From Hydrogenophaga sp. NFH-34 (lineage in GTDB: Bacteria > Pseudomonadota > Gammaproteobacteria > Burkholderiales > Burkholderiaceae_C): a DNA stretch of 64,000 nucleotides. The translations under genes were made by a program, and so were the position numbers. Under the pieces are notes generated by a model. It did not search any database, was not told where the DNA came from, and saw only the letters and a list, made by a program, of their open reading frames with translations. Positions 44,211-55,442 of the stretch are shown here, one piece after another; within the stretch, counting starts at the first letter, position 1; every line of letters begins with the position of its first letter. Location: positions 1 through 64,000 of the forward strand of contig NZ_JACBGE010000016.1 in NCBI RefSeq assembly GCF_021401345.1. Direction: 5' to 3'.

Positions 44211-45785
44211 TCAGCTCGGTGCGAACCAACGATGCGGTAGCAACTCGTGAACCAGGCTAACCCGTTGCGTCGGCAAGCGAGCCAAAACGTCCTTGAGATA
44301 CGCATAGGGATCATGCCCATTGAGTCGTGCTGACTGGATGAGCGTCATGACGGCTGCTGCCCTCTGACCAGCTCGTAGGCTGCCCGCAAAGAGCCAGTTG
44401 CTGCGGCCAATGGCAATCGGCCGAATCTGGTTCTCGATCCAGTTGTTGTCCACGGGCAGCTGTCCGTCATCGACGAACCGGGTCAAAGCCTCCCAGCGCC
44501 GCAAGCTGTAGTCCAGCGCTTTGGCGCTTGCCGAGCCTTCCGGCACCTTCTGGCGTTGCAGCACCATCCACTGGTGCAAGGCATCAAGCAGCGGCTTCGT
44601 TTGTTGTTGCCGGATGGTTTGGCGCTGATCGGTCGCAATCTCCTTGACCTCACGCTCGATCTCGTAGACCCGCGCGAACTGCTGCAGCGCGACCTCGGCG
44701 ATCTGGCTTTGGTTCGCCGCGTGCAAATCGAAGAACTTGCGCCGCGCGTGCGCCAGGCAGCCGACCTCGGTCACACCACTTGCGATCAAGGCCTTGTAGC
44801 CGCTGAAGTCGTCACAGGTGAGGCTGCCTCTCCAGTCGCCCAGGAAGCGCCGGGCGTGTTCGCCCGAGCGCGATTCGCAGAAGTCGTAGACGACCGCCTT
44901 GATGTTCTCGAAGGCGCCCGTGGCATAGGCCCATAGGTACGCCCGGTGCGCCTTGCCGTTGCCCGGCTTGAGCATGGACACCGGCGTCTCGTCGGCATGC
45001 AGCACGCGGCGCTGCAGCAGCTCTGTCCTCATGGCGTCAACCAGTGACTGCAACTGCACGCCACACGAGCCCACCCATTGCGCCAGCGTGGAGCGGGGGA
45101 TGGCTAGGCCGGCGCGGCCGAAGATCGCTTCCTGGCGGTACAGCGGCAGGTGGTCGGCGTACTTGGCCACCAGCACTTGCGCCAGTAGCCCAGTGGTAGG
45201 GATGCCTTTGTCGATGATGTGAGGATCGACAGGCACCTGGTGAATCGTCTCGCACTGGGCACAGGCCCACTTGCCCCGGATGTGGCGCTCCACCGTGAAC
45301 ACGCCGGGCGCGTAGTCCAGCTTCTCGGCCACGTCCTCGCCGATGCGCTTCATCTGGCAACCGCAGGCGCAGGTGGTGGACTCGGGCTCGTGGCGGATCT
45401 CGCGCCGCGACAGGTTGGCCGGCAGGGGTGCGCGTTTGGGGACTTGCTTGTCTTGGCGGCCTGCCACTGGCGGCGTGGCCTGCTCGATCTCATCGGCCAC
45501 CGCCTGCAGGTCCTCATCCAGCGATTCATCGAGCAGGCTCTTCTGCTCGGCGCTGAAGCGCTCCGACTGTGCGGCGAACTTCATGCGCTTGAGCAGTGCG
45601 TTCTCGTGCGTGAGCTTGTCGATCTGCGCCTGCTTGAAGACCGCCTCTTGGCCCTGGCGTGCGATCACGCCGTCTCGCTCGGCCAGCTCACCCATCAACG
45701 ACAGCAGGGCCGCTCGCATCTGCTGCGGCTCCAGGGTGTCAAGGTGGTCTGCGGTGATCACGGGAGAAGATGATGCGGCTAACAT
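44211..45785 (-). CDS. tnpC: IS66 TnpC transposase
   Basis: 524 residues from ATG 45785. An N-terminal coiled coil and the zinc-finger region (CACGCQMKRIGEDV...CAQCETIHQ) precede the DDE domain (HADETPVSML, CDDFSGYKALI, then ...VDNNWIENQIRPIAIGRSNWLFAGS with the Glu). The C-terminal SRAGQRAAAVMTLIQSAR-like motif fits the family. Intact full-length catalytic protein. Confidence 0.92.
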   Translation of the reverse strand: MLAASSSPVITADHLDTLEPQQMRAALLSLMGELAERDGVIARQGQEAVFKQAQIDKLTHENALLKRMKFAAQSERFSAEQKSLLDESLDEDLQAVADEIEQATPPVAGRQDKQVPKRAPLPANLSRREIRHEPESTTCACGCQMKRIGEDVAEKLDYAPGVFTVERHIRGKWACAQCETIHQVPVDPHIIDKGIPTTGLLAQVLVAKYADHLPLYRQEAIFGRAGLAIPRSTLAQWVGSCGVQLQSLVDAMRTELLQRRVLHADETPVSMLKPGNGKAHRAYLWAYATGAFENIKAVVYDFCESRSGEHARRFLGDWRGSLTCDDFSGYKALIASGVTEVGCLAHARRKFFDLHAANQSQIAEVALQQFARVYEIEREVKEIATDQRQTIRQQQTKPLLDALHQWMVLQRQKVPEGSASAKALDYSLRRWEALTRFVDDGQLPVDNNWIENQIRPIAIGRSNWLFAGSLRAGQRAAAVMTLIQSARLNGHDPYAYLKDVLARLPTQRVSLVHELLPHRWFAPS

Positions 45786-45837
45786 CACATTCGCGCATCG
45801 GTGCAAGCGCTGATTGCCTGGCCAACGACCGGAGCAC

Positions 45838-46170
45838 TCAAAGTACAGTGATGACTCCAGCCTCGCCGACGTTCTTCCAGGGCAGGCCCAGCACGAGCGC
45901 ATCGAACTGCGTTCGGCTGAGTGTGGCGGTGGTGGCGGCATCGCGCGGCCAGACGAACTTGCCGCTATTCAGGCGCCGGGCCGCCAGCCAGACACCGATG
46001 CCGTCGTGCACCAGCACCTTCATGCGGTTGGCTCGTCGATTGGCGAACAGATAGGCGTGGTGTGGGCGCGCTGCGCCAAAGACAGCCACTACCCGGGCGA
46101 GCGCCGTCTCGGTGCCTGCTCGCATGTCCAGCGGCTCGGTGGAGAGCCACAGCGCATCAATGCGGATCAT
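45838..46170 (-). CDS. tnpB: IS66 TnpB accessory protein
   Basis: 110 residues from ATG 46170 (MIRIDALWLSTEPLDMRAG), with the family region PHHAYLFANRRANRMKVLVHDGIGVWLAARRL. Required with TnpA/TnpC for IS66 transposition; role unknown. Overlaps tnpA by 4 bp. Confidence 0.9.
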   Translation of the reverse strand: MIRIDALWLSTEPLDMRAGTETALARVVAVFGAARPHHAYLFANRRANRMKVLVHDGIGVWLAARRLNSGKFVWPRDAATTATLSRTQFDALVLGLPWKNVGEAGVITVL

Positions 46171-46562
46171 CGGAGCCAGTCGCGCAGCCACGCTGCACAT
46201 GACGCTGCATCTTCCAGGGGCCAGTTCACGGTGACTACGCTGGCGCTGCGCCGAACATCAACGCGAATCGCACGCGACACGGGCGGCGAGCTGGTCTCGG
46301 TTGCTGGGAGCTGTTCAACTGGTGGAGGCAGATTCAGCGCAACGAACTCATTCCGGGGCGCTGGCAACAGGGAGTCTGCTTGCTCGCGCATCCAGCGATG
46401 AACGATGTTGGCGTTGATTCCGTGTGCAAGCGCTACGCCGGCCACTGACGCGCCGGAGACCTGGCATTCGGCCACGATCTGGCCTTTAAGTTCCGGGGAG
46501 TAGTAGTGCCGCTTGGGGCGCTGGGCGATCGTGTCGTTCGCCATAGTGTGCGTGATGTTCAT
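46167..46562 (-). CDS. tnpA: IS66 TnpA DNA-binding protein
   Basis: 131 residues from ATG 46562; alternative starts are GTG 46571 and ATG 46544. HTH-type region (RHYYSPELKGQIVAECQVSG, then GINANIVHRWMREQ) as in IS66 TnpA/IS3-like OrfA. Likely recognises IS ends or regulates transposition. Confidence 0.85.
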   Translation of the reverse strand: MNITHTMANDTIAQRPKRHYYSPELKGQIVAECQVSGASVAGVALAHGINANIVHRWMREQADSLLPAPRNEFVALNLPPPVEQLPATETSSPPVSRAIRVDVRRSASVVTVNWPLEDAASCAAWLRDWLR

Positions 46563-46787
46563 CGTGCACACGATGCCTCGACACTGGGTCTATCTCAAGA
46601 TGGGATTGCCGGACGCTTACGTTGAAGAGATCGCTGGGACGTGTTGTCTGTGATTTCACAATGGTCTCTGAAGGGTTGAACAGTCCCTTGAGCATCGACA
46701 ACAACAGTGAAAATCTCGTGACGGTTTCGAGGCAAATGCGTGTCCAACCCAGCCGCCCCCAGGCGCAAAGTCGGATGTTGCTCCCAC

Positions 46788-48194
46788 CTACAGGTTCATG
46801 CCTTCTGCGTCGTGCGCTGCCGCATCGATCTTCGTCTTACCCATGATGATCACATCCCGTGCGGATTCACCACGCATCCAGCAGTCCATCATGTCCGCCC
46901 ATACTTGCATGAGGACCCGTCGAGGCCCGGACAATCGAGCATGGTTGTAGGCGGCAGCGACCTGGTCCTTTTTCTGATGGGCCAAGCAGGCCTCCACCAA
47001 TGCCTCCGGGAAGAGCGCGTCGTTGAGGCGTGACGAGAACGTTCGGCGCAGGTCGTGCACGGAGACTGGCAGAAACAGCTCCTGACTGGGTGTTCGATCC
47101 TTGTTGATCCGGTCCACCGAAGCGGCGATCGTCCGGTTCAACGTGGCCTGGCTGATTGGCTCGGCGGAGTCATAGCGGCTCGGATGGAGAAAGCTGCTCG
47201 ACGGGAAACAGGTTCGAAGCGTCGTCAGGATGTCCAGGGCCTGCTCTGCCAGGTACACCGTGTGTGGCTTGCCTGCCTTCATCCTCTCGGCTGGGATCAG
47301 CCACTGTGCCCGTTCCCAGTCCACTTCCGCCCAGGTCGCACCGATGAACTCACCTTTTCGCACACCCGTCAGCAGCAAAAACCTGACGGCCAGCCGAAGT
47401 GTGGGCGCAGTGCCGGTCATCTCCAGACCGTCAAGCAAGGTCTTGATTTCATACCGGTTCAGGTTGCGCTCGCGCGGGACAAACGTGGCGTAGGCCTTGC
47501 GTGCAAGTGCTTCTGCCGGATTGGCGATATCGACGCCCTTACCATTGGCAAACCGGTAGACCTGCAACACCAATTCCCTTGCGTGTACGGCCGGACCTGG
47601 GCCTCGCTCCTTCTTGACGCGGTCGAGCAACTCACCCAGCGCCACCGGCTTGATTTCATCAAGATTGAGCTTCCCGAACGGGCCAGCCAGGATGCGCTCG
47701 TAGATCGAACGCCGCAAAGCCAGGGTGCTGTCGGCCAGGCGTTCGGCACCGCTCTTGGCGTCGGACTTGAATTCAAAGTACCGGGTCGTCCAGCGCCCGA
47801 AGCTCATGGCGTCGGCGACTTCGCTGCGCTGCTCGACCTTGACCCGGGCGGGTGATCGCCCGGAACTGACATCGACACGAGCCCGAGCCAGCAGCAGGCG
47901 CGCTTCCTCCAGCGTCACATCCATGCCGTAGGCCAGGTGAGATCGCTGGGCCTGGCGGGCAACCGGTTCATGGCGCCCGATGGTCAGCGTCTCGCGTCGG
48001 CCGCTCAATCGGTAGTCGTACCGGAAGGACCTGCTGCCACTGGGCGAGACGACGACGTACAGACCGTTGCCTCCGTCGCTGACCTTGTAGGCCCGCTCAC
48101 TCGGCAGCAGTTCTCGCAGTTTGGCTTCCGTCAATCCGTGGCGCGTTCTCGCGCTCGCCAGCCCAACCCGCGCCCGTTCCATCAAGGTATCCAT
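46788..48194 (-). CDS. int: Tyrosine-recombinase integrase of the ICE
   Basis: 468 residues. ATG 48194 was chosen because GGAG lies five bases upstream; a longer frame to 48239 would run through repeat motifs of the control region. N-terminal DUF4102/arm-binding-like domain (DGGNGLYVVVSPSGSRSFRYDYR), core-binding domain, and catalytic domain with LLTGVRKGE (Arg), VHDLRRTFSSRL (H-x-x-R), ACLAHQKKDQVAAAYNH (His and nucleophile Tyr). P4-like integrases of this type integrate at 3' gene ends. It is next to guaA, its likely target. Confidence 0.92.
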   Translation of the reverse strand: MDTLMERARVGLASARTRHGLTEAKLRELLPSERAYKVSDGGNGLYVVVSPSGSRSFRYDYRLSGRRETLTIGRHEPVARQAQRSHLAYGMDVTLEEARLLLARARVDVSSGRSPARVKVEQRSEVADAMSFGRWTTRYFEFKSDAKSGAERLADSTLALRRSIYERILAGPFGKLNLDEIKPVALGELLDRVKKERGPGPAVHARELVLQVYRFANGKGVDIANPAEALARKAYATFVPRERNLNRYEIKTLLDGLEMTGTAPTLRLAVRFLLLTGVRKGEFIGATWAEVDWERAQWLIPAERMKAGKPHTVYLAEQALDILTTLRTCFPSSSFLHPSRYDSAEPISQATLNRTIAASVDRINKDRTPSQELFLPVSVHDLRRTFSSRLNDALFPEALVEACLAHQKKDQVAAAYNHARLSGPRRVLMQVWADMMDCWMRGESARDVIIMGKTKIDAAAHDAEGMNL

Positions 48195-48229
48195 GAGGTC
48201 TCCGATCCGTTGCATGTCGCAGGACCGAA

Positions 48230-48293
48230 ATACCGTCATGGGGTCTGACGGTATCGCTGCAGGCCCGCCAGCTTAGGTGTCCGGATACCGTCA
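48230..48293. repeat. Three ATACCGTCA motifs in the int control region
   Basis: ATACCGTCA at 48230-48238, inverted TGACGGTAT at 48246-48254, and ATACCGTCA at 48285-48293; GACGGTATC / GATACCGTC also forms a 9-bp perfect inverted repeat. Just upstream of the int start, so likely sites for a regulator (excisionase or int itself) controlling int. Confidence 0.75.
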
Positions 48294-48312
48294 AGTCAAC
48301 CGTCAGATCGCT

Positions 48313-48352
48313 TGGGACGCCCTGGGATGCGATGGGACGCCTTGGGAGGCTA
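48313..48352 (+). repeat. Four tandem 10-bp repeats next to the attachment site
   Basis: Units TGGGANGCNN begin at 48313, 48323, 48333 and 48343 (third-from-last base C, T, C, G variants). A fifth TGGGACG is at 48406-48412, near the guaA end. The 10-bp phase puts all sites on one helix face. Candidate arm-type binding sites for the integrase or excisionase. Confidence 0.75.
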
Positions 48353-48420
48353 AGTCCTTGTCCCTCAAGGGAAATCGGGTTTTCCTTGGATGTTCCGAAA
48401 CACCTTGGGACGATCTTGAC

Positions 48421-48435
48421 TCATTCCCACTCGAT
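48421..48435. other. attR: Presumed attachment site at the 3' end of guaA
   Basis: The last codons of guaA, ATCGAGTGGGAATGA on the - strand. Integration at this conserved end keeps GuaA intact. A second copy expected at the far end of the ICE was not seen in this window. Confidence 0.65.
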
Positions 48436-50037
48436 CGTCGCGGGTGGCTTGGAGCTCACGTCGTAGGTCACGCGGTTGATGCCGCGCACTTCGTTGATGA
48501 TGCGGCTGGACACCTTCTTGAGCAGCGCGTACGGCAGCTCGGCCCAGTCAGCGGTCATGAAGTCGCTGGTCTGCACCGCACGCAACGCGACCACGTAGTC
48601 GTAGGTGCGGCCATCGCCCATCACGCCCACACTCTTGACGGGGAGGAAGACCGTGAAGGCCTGGCTGGTCAGGTCGTACCAGGTCTTGCCGCTGGCGTCG
48701 TCCTTGAAGTTGCGCAGTTCCTCGATGAAGATCGCGTCGGCACGGCGCAGCAGGTCGGCGTAGTCCTTCTTGACCTCGCCCAGGATGCGCACGCCCAGAC
48801 CCGGGCCCGGGAACGGGTGGCGGTAGACCATGTCGTGTGGCAGGCCCAGTGCCACGCCGAGTTCGCGAACCTCGTCCTTGAACAGGTCGCGCAGCGGCTC
48901 CAGCAGCTTCAGGCCCAGTTGTTCGGGCAAGCCGCCCACGTTGTGGTGGCTCTTGATGGTCACCGCCTTCTTGCTCTTGGCGCCGCCGGATTCGATCACG
49001 TCGGGGTAGATCGTGCCCTGGGCCAGGAAGGTGGCGCCCTTGGTGCCGTTGCCGGCAGCCTTGAGCTTGGCGGCTTCGGCCTTGAACACGTCGACGAACA
49101 GGCCGCCGATGATCTTGCGCTTCTGTTCGGGCTCGGCAACACCGGCCAGCTTGCCCAGGAACAGCTCGCTGGCGTCGACCCGGATCACCTTGGCGTGCAG
49201 CTTGCCGGCGAACATGTCCATCACCATGTCGCCCTCGTGCAGGCGCAGCAGGCCGTGGTCGACGAACACACAGGTCAACTGGTCGCCGATGGCGCGGTGG
49301 ATCAGCGCCGCCGCCACGGAAGAGTCCACGCCGCCAGACAGGCCGAGAATGACCTCTTCGTCGCCCACCTGCTCGCGGATCTTCTGCACCGCCTCTTCAA
49401 TGTGGTCGCGCATGATCCAGTCGGGCCGCGTGCCGCAGATCTCCAGCACAAAGCGCTCCAGCAGCGCCCGGCCCTGCACCGTGTGCGTCACTTCGGGGTG
49501 GAATTGCACGGCGTAGTAGCCGCGATCCTCGTCGGCCATGCCGGCGATCGGGCAACTGTCGGTGCTGGCCATGAGTTTGAAACCAGGCGGCATCTCGGTG
49601 ACTTTGTCGCCGTGGCTCATCCAGACCTTGAGCATCCCGTGCCCTTCGGGGGTCGTGAAATCGGCGATGTCCTTGAGCAGCGCTGTGTGGCCCCGCGCAC
49701 GGACCTCGGCGTAACCGAACTCGCGGGTGTGGCCGGCCTCGACCTTGCCACCCAGTTGCTGCGCCATGGTCTGCATGCCGTAGCAGATGCCCAGCACAGG
49801 AATGCCCAACTCGAATACCGCGTCGGGCGCCTTGTCGTCCACCTCGTAGACGCTGGCATGGCTGCCCGAGAGGATCACGCCTTTGAGCTGACCGTCGGCA
49901 GCGAACTCACGCACCCAGTCGCTGCTCACGTCGCAGGGATGCACTTCGCAGTACACATGCGCCTCGCGCACGCGGCGCGCGATCAGTTGCGTGACCTGGG
50001 AACCGAAATCGAGAATGAGGATTTTCTGGTGCTGCAT
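48421..50037 (-). CDS. guaA: GMP synthase (glutamine-hydrolysing)
   Basis: 538 residues. N-terminal class I glutamine amidotransferase ([15 protein letters not shown] with catalytic Cys; HPEVTHT). The ATP-pyrophosphatase domain has the P-loop [11 protein letters not shown], and the C-terminal dimerisation domain ends in PPATIEWE. Converts XMP to GMP in the cytosol. It follows guaB in the same direction with a terminator between. Core gene; its 3' end is the ICE insertion point. Confidence 0.97.
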   Translation of the reverse strand: MQHQKILILDFGSQVTQLIARRVREAHVYCEVHPCDVSSDWVREFAADGQLKGVILSGSHASVYEVDDKAPDAVFELGIPVLGICYGMQTMAQQLGGKVEAGHTREFGYAEVRARGHTALLKDIADFTTPEGHGMLKVWMSHGDKVTEMPPGFKLMASTDSCPIAGMADEDRGYYAVQFHPEVTHTVQGRALLERFVLEICGTRPDWIMRDHIEEAVQKIREQVGDEEVILGLSGGVDSSVAAALIHRAIGDQLTCVFVDHGLLRLHEGDMVMDMFAGKLHAKVIRVDASELFLGKLAGVAEPEQKRKIIGGLFVDVFKAEAAKLKAAGNGTKGATFLAQGTIYPDVIESGGAKSKKAVTIKSHHNVGGLPEQLGLKLLEPLRDLFKDEVRELGVALGLPHDMVYRHPFPGPGLGVRILGEVKKDYADLLRRADAIFIEELRNFKDDASGKTWYDLTSQAFTVFLPVKSVGVMGDGRTYDYVVALRAVQTSDFMTADWAELPYALLKKVSSRIINEVRGINRVTYDVSSKPPATIEWE

Positions 50038-50059
50038 GGCGTTCGGTGATGTCTGCAGG

Positions 50060-50090
50060 AAAAAGAAAAAGGCCGTCCCGGTGGACGGCC
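50060..50090 (-). terminator. Intrinsic terminator after guaB
   Basis: 8-bp stem GGCCGTCC / GGACGGCC with an ACCG loop, followed on the - strand by TTTTTCTTTTTCC. Lies in the 69-bp guaB-guaA gap, so guaA expression would depend on read-through or its own promoter. Confidence 0.9.
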
Positions 50091-50106
50091 TGATGAGCGG
50101 GACTGG

Positions 50107-52313
<2,207 letters not shown>

Positions 52314-52329
52314 TGCTGGCCGGGCGGCT

Positions 52330-52659
52330 TCAGTAGCCCGCTTTGCCGCCGGGCCGGCGGCGCGAGAACAGGCCGGCTGATCGGGCCCCCTGCCCAACAA
52401 AACGTTCCCGCCGCGCGACTTTGGGATCGACCCGCAAAGGCCGGTAGATCTCGACCCGGTCGCCCTCGCGCAACATGGTTTCAGCCGCAGCGCGGTGGTT
52501 CCAGATGCCCAACTGCAGCCGCTCGCTGCCGATTTCCGGAAACCGCTGCAGCCAGCCCGACAACTGCAAGGCCTGTTGCAGGGTGCAGGCATCGGGCACC
52601 TCCATGACCAACTCCTGCACCGAACGGGGCACGGGTGCGTAGACCAGGCTGATCCTCAT
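52330..52659 (-). CDS. rnfH: RnfH-family protein
   Basis: 109 residues of the RnfH/UPF0125 ubiquitin-like fold (VYAPVPRSVQELVMEVPDA; GIWNHRAA; LREGDRVEIYRPLRVDPK). Usually encoded beside ratA and smpB, as here. Role unclear. Overlaps ratA by 4 bp. Confidence 0.9.
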   Translation of the reverse strand: MRISLVYAPVPRSVQELVMEVPDACTLQQALQLSGWLQRFPEIGSERLQLGIWNHRAAAETMLREGDRVEIYRPLRVDPKVARRERFVGQGARSAGLFSRRRPGGKAGY

Positions 52660-53102
52660 GCGCTGCCGTAGACCTGGTCGGCCCGTTTGACAAACGCATC
52701 CACCAGGCTGCCGGCGATCCGGTCAAAGACCGGACCAACCAGTGCCGCCAGGGCCATGCTGGAGAAGCCGTAAGTCAGGCGGAACTCCACCTTGCAAGCC
52801 TTCTGCGACCCGTCGCCCAGCGGGATGAAATCCCAGACGCCTTCCAGGTGCGAGAACGGCCCGTCCACGAGGGCCATCTTCACCTGCTGGCCCTCGATGT
52901 GGTGGTTGCGGGTCGTGAAACTCTGGCGCAACCCGCTCAGGGCCATGCCGACGCGCGCCACCATGCCGTGCTGATCGGATTCGAGCACTTCGGTGCGGTC
53001 GCACCACGGCAGGAACTGGGGATATTGCTGCACATCGGTCACCAGCGCGAACATTTCGGGCGCACTGTGCCACAGCAGAACAGACTTGTGGATCGTTTTC
53101 AT
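52656..53102 (-). CDS. ratA: RatA/Coq10-type START-domain protein
   Basis: 148 residues from ATG 53102 ([20 protein letters not shown]). START/SRPBCC fold with [14 protein letters not shown] and [25 protein letters not shown]. In E. coli RatA was proposed to block ribosome subunit association; the fold also suggests ubiquinone binding. Divergent from smpB and coupled to rnfH, the conserved arrangement. Confidence 0.9.
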   Translation of the reverse strand: MKTIHKSVLLWHSAPEMFALVTDVQQYPQFLPWCDRTEVLESDQHGMVARVGMALSGLRQSFTTRNHHIEGQQVKMALVDGPFSHLEGVWDFIPLGDGSQKACKVEFRLTYGFSSMALAALVGPVFDRIAGSLVDAFVKRADQVYGSA

Positions 53103-53209
53103 ACAATCGGGCGCTTGGCAACGCCGCCAACCGGCGTGCCGGCGCGGCGACACGCTGCTGTCATTGTAGGGGCCATGGAAATCCACCATCGCACCCCCAC
53201 CTGTATTCC

Positions 53210-53704
53210 ATGGTCACCAAACCCAGCAAATCCGACAAGGGCAAGCCCGCCGACGCGCGCATTGCCGACAACAAAAAGGCTCTCTTCAATTACCACATCG
53301 AAGAGCGGTACGAGGCCGGCCTCGTGCTGCAGGGCTGGGAGGTCAAGGCCCTGCGCGAAGGCAAGGTCCAGCTGACCGATGGCTACGTGGTGATCCGGCA
53401 GGGCGAGCTGTTTCTCATCGGCTGCCAGATCAATCCCATCCGCACCACCTCCACCCACCTCACGGCCGAAGCCGCCCGCACCAAGAAGCTGCTGCTGCAC
53501 AAGGAGCAGATCCAGAGGCTGGTCGGCAAGGTCGAACAGCGGGGCTTCACCCTCGTGCCTCTGAACCTGCACTGGAAAAGTGGCCGGGTCAAATGCGAGA
53601 TCGCGCTGGCGCGCGGCAAGGCCGAGCACGACAAACGCGACACCATCAAGGACCGCGAAGGCAAGCGCGAGGTCGAACGCGCGATGAAGAGCCGCCATCG
53701 CTGA
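53210..53704 (+). CDS. smpB: SsrA-binding protein SmpB
   Basis: 164 residues. OB-fold tmRNA-binding protein: [49 protein letters not shown], and the basic C-terminal tail ([18 protein letters not shown]) that enters the ribosome. Essential partner of tmRNA in ribosome rescue. No ssrA gene was seen in the window. Confidence 0.96.
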   Translation: MVTKPSKSDKGKPADARIADNKKALFNYHIEERYEAGLVLQGWEVKALREGKVQLTDGYVVIRQGELFLIGCQINPIRTTSTHLTAEAARTKKLLLHKEQIQRLVGKVEQRGFTLVPLNLHWKSGRVKCEIALARGKAEHDKRDTIKDREGKREVERAMKSRHR

Positions 53705-53782
53705 TTTTTTCGACCGGGGCGGAATAAACCAGCCACCTCGCGTGTTCATGTCGATGTTCCCCTCACCACCAGGAGTTCATCC

Positions 53783-54157
53783 ATGCGCCCTCTGTTTCTC
53801 GCCCTCACGCTGAGCGGCACCGTGCTCGCCGCCTGCAGCACGCCCGCAAGCGCCCCCGCTTTGGCCAGCCAGGACCGGCTGACCGGCCCCAACGGCATGA
53901 CGCTCTACACCTTTGACCGCGATGTGGCCCACAGCGGCAAATCGGTCTGCAACGGGCCCTGCGCCACCAACTGGCCCCCGCTGCTGGCGCAGGAGTCGGA
54001 CCAGGCCCGCAGTGGCTACACGGTCATCACGCGCGACGACGGCCGCAAACAATGGGCGTACCAGGGCAAACCCCTGTACTTCTGGATCAAGGACGCCCAG
54101 CCCGGCGACATCACCGGCAACGGCGTCAACAACCTCTGGCGCACCGCCCGCCCCTGA
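53783..54157 (+). CDS. Small secreted lipoprotein (COG4315-like)
   Basis: 124 residues with lipobox VLAAC (Cys18). The mature part has the repeat motif pattern MTLYTFDRDVAHSGKSVCNGPCATNWPPL and KQWAYQGKPLYFWIKDAQPGD of PF03640-type lipoproteins. Function unknown. It is 24 bp upstream of an ECF sigma factor, so the three genes may form a stress operon. Confidence 0.85.
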   Translation: MRPLFLALTLSGTVLAACSTPASAPALASQDRLTGPNGMTLYTFDRDVAHSGKSVCNGPCATNWPPLLAQESDQARSGYTVITRDDGRKQWAYQGKPLYFWIKDAQPGDITGNGVNNLWRTARP

Positions 54158-54181
54158 GCTCGGCGCCGGACCGGGCACGCC

Positions 54182-54700
54182 GTGGAACAGGACCAGTTGC
54201 TCCAGCACCTGCCAGCCCTGAGGCGCTATGCCCGGGCGCTGACCGGTGATGCCTGGGCCGCCGACGATCTGGTGCAGGACACCCTGGAGCGCGCCTGCAG
54301 CCGCTGGCGGCTCTGGCTGGCGGGCTCCGACCTGCGGGCCTGGCTGTTCACGGTGATGCACAACACCTACCTGAATGGGCGCCGCTCGGCGCTGGCACGC
54401 CCCGTGGCGGTGGGGGTCGATCCCGAAGACACCGATCTGCCCGGACCGGCTTCGCGGCGCGACGACCTGCTGGACCTGCAGCGTTGCCTGCTGCTGTTGC
54501 CCGACGAGCAGCGCTGCGTGCTGTTGCTGGTGGGCATGGAGGACATGCCGTATGCCGACGTGGCGCGTGTGCTGGGCATTCCGCTCGGCACGGTGATGTC
54601 GCGCCTGTCGCGCGCCCGAGCCCGTTTGCGCGAACTCATGGAGGCGCCAGCCCGCCCGGCGCCCACCACCGCGCCGGCGCCGCTGCGACGCCTCAAGTAA
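54182..54700 (+). CDS. ECF-family RNA polymerase sigma factor
   Basis: 172 residues from a GTG at 54182. Region 2 (ALTGDAWAADDLVQDTLERA, LRAWLFTVMHNTYLN) and region 4 (LLPDEQRCVLLLVGMEDMPYADVARVLGIPLGTVMSRL) are clear. The next gene encodes a membrane protein likely to be its anti-sigma factor. Inducing signal unknown. Confidence 0.9.
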   Translation: MEQDQLLQHLPALRRYARALTGDAWAADDLVQDTLERACSRWRLWLAGSDLRAWLFTVMHNTYLNGRRSALARPVAVGVDPEDTDLPGPASRRDDLLDLQRCLLLLPDEQRCVLLLVGMEDMPYADVARVLGIPLGTVMSRLSRARARLRELMEAPARPAPTTAPAPLRRLK

Positions 54701-54708
54701 GCCCCCCC

Positions 54709-55428
54709 ATGAAAGACCTTCACGCGCCCTTCTCTGCCGACACGGCCGAAACCGAGGCCTGGGCACAACAGGATGCCCTGCTGCAGACGCTGCACGCCGA
54801 CTCGGTGCGCGAGCCGCTGCCCGAGGCTTGGGTCGCCCAGGCGCGGCAGGCAGGCGCCAGCCGCGCCCGCGCGCGACGCATCGGACGCGTGGGAGCAATG
54901 ACGCTCATGGTCGTGCTGGCTTTTGCCTCGGGCTGGTGGTCGCATGGCGACCTGCCCGCCAACAGCCCGGCCCTGATGGCCCGCCACTTTGCGCAGGATG
55001 CAGCGCTCGCACACGCGGTCTACACGCCGGAGACCCGGCATCCGGTGGAGGTCACAGCCGCGCAGCACGACCACCTCGTGCAGTGGCTCTCGCGCCGCCT
55101 CGGACGCTCCTTGCAGGTGCCCCACCTGAAACCCTTCGGGTACCAGCTCGTCGGCGGCCGGTTGTTGCCTGGCGACGAGGGGGCACGGGCGCAGTTCATG
55201 TTCGAAAACGACCGGCAGCTGCGCCTGACGCTTTACATCGGTGGCCTGCCGTCAGAGGACAGCGCCGAGACCGCCTTCCGGTTTTCCGACGACCGGGGCG
55301 TGGCGCGTTTTTATTGGGTGGAGCAAGGCACCGGCTATGCCCTGGCCGGCGCACTGCCCCGGGCCGAACTGCTCGCGCTCGCCCAGACCGTGCACCAGCA
55401 ACTGTCAGCGGCGTCCCCCGGCTCCTGA
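54709..55428 (+). CDS. Putative membrane anti-sigma factor
   Basis: 239 residues from ATG 54709. A cytoplasmic N-terminal part is followed by one transmembrane helix (about residues 63-80, AMTLMVVLAFASGWWS) and a periplasmic domain (HDHLVQWLSRRLGRSLQVPHL, YQLVGGRLLPGD). This pattern matches the transmembrane regulators found after ECF sigma genes (COG5662-like). It starts 8 bp after the sigma gene. Confidence 0.75.
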   Translation: MKDLHAPFSADTAETEAWAQQDALLQTLHADSVREPLPEAWVAQARQAGASRARARRIGRVGAMTLMVVLAFASGWWSHGDLPANSPALMARHFAQDAALAHAVYTPETRHPVEVTAAQHDHLVQWLSRRLGRSLQVPHLKPFGYQLVGGRLLPGDEGARAQFMFENDRQLRLTLYIGGLPSEDSAETAFRFSDDRGVARFYWVEQGTGYALAGALPRAELLALAQTVHQQLSAASPGS

Positions 55429-55442
55429 GCCCGGGCCCGCTT

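Larger units (their letters stand above)
44211..46620 (-). mobile_element. IS66-family insertion sequence (coding span to right end)
   Basis: Contains tnpA, tnpB and tnpC in the standard IS66 order. The right end is taken at 46620, where the outward-reading end sequence GTAAGCGTCC starts, as in IS66 elements. The left end is not clear: CTGAGCG at about 44185 is only a weak match, and no 8-bp target duplication was found, so left-end loss or divergence is possible. Confidence 0.8.
1..48420. mobile_element. Integrative and conjugative element, right-hand part, inserted at the 3' end of guaA
   Basis: This span carries the hallmarks of an ICE: a VirB/VirD4 type IV secretion module, relaxase and MobC-like genes, a stbABC-type operon, ssb, radC-like, DUF932 and parB maintenance genes, cargo (type I restriction-modification, arsenic and metal resistance, IS66), and a terminal tyrosine integrase beside guaA. 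To the right of 48420 only core genes occur. The 3' end of guaA is a known integration hotspot for genomic islands. The left end is not in the window, so total size and the second attachment site are unknown. Mobility is inferred from gene content; the virB5 signal peptide looks damaged and virB6 is not seen, so function is not assured. Confidence 0.85.

Noticed and set aside
48421..48435. Second copy of the guaA-end attachment sequence within the window
   Set aside because: Looked for by eye on both strands; only this copy was found, so the other end must lie to the left.
48277..50049. 590-residue open frame opposite guaA
   Set aside because: Exact shadow of guaA on the other strand; GuaA motifs are unmistakable and the antisense protein has no recognisable domain.
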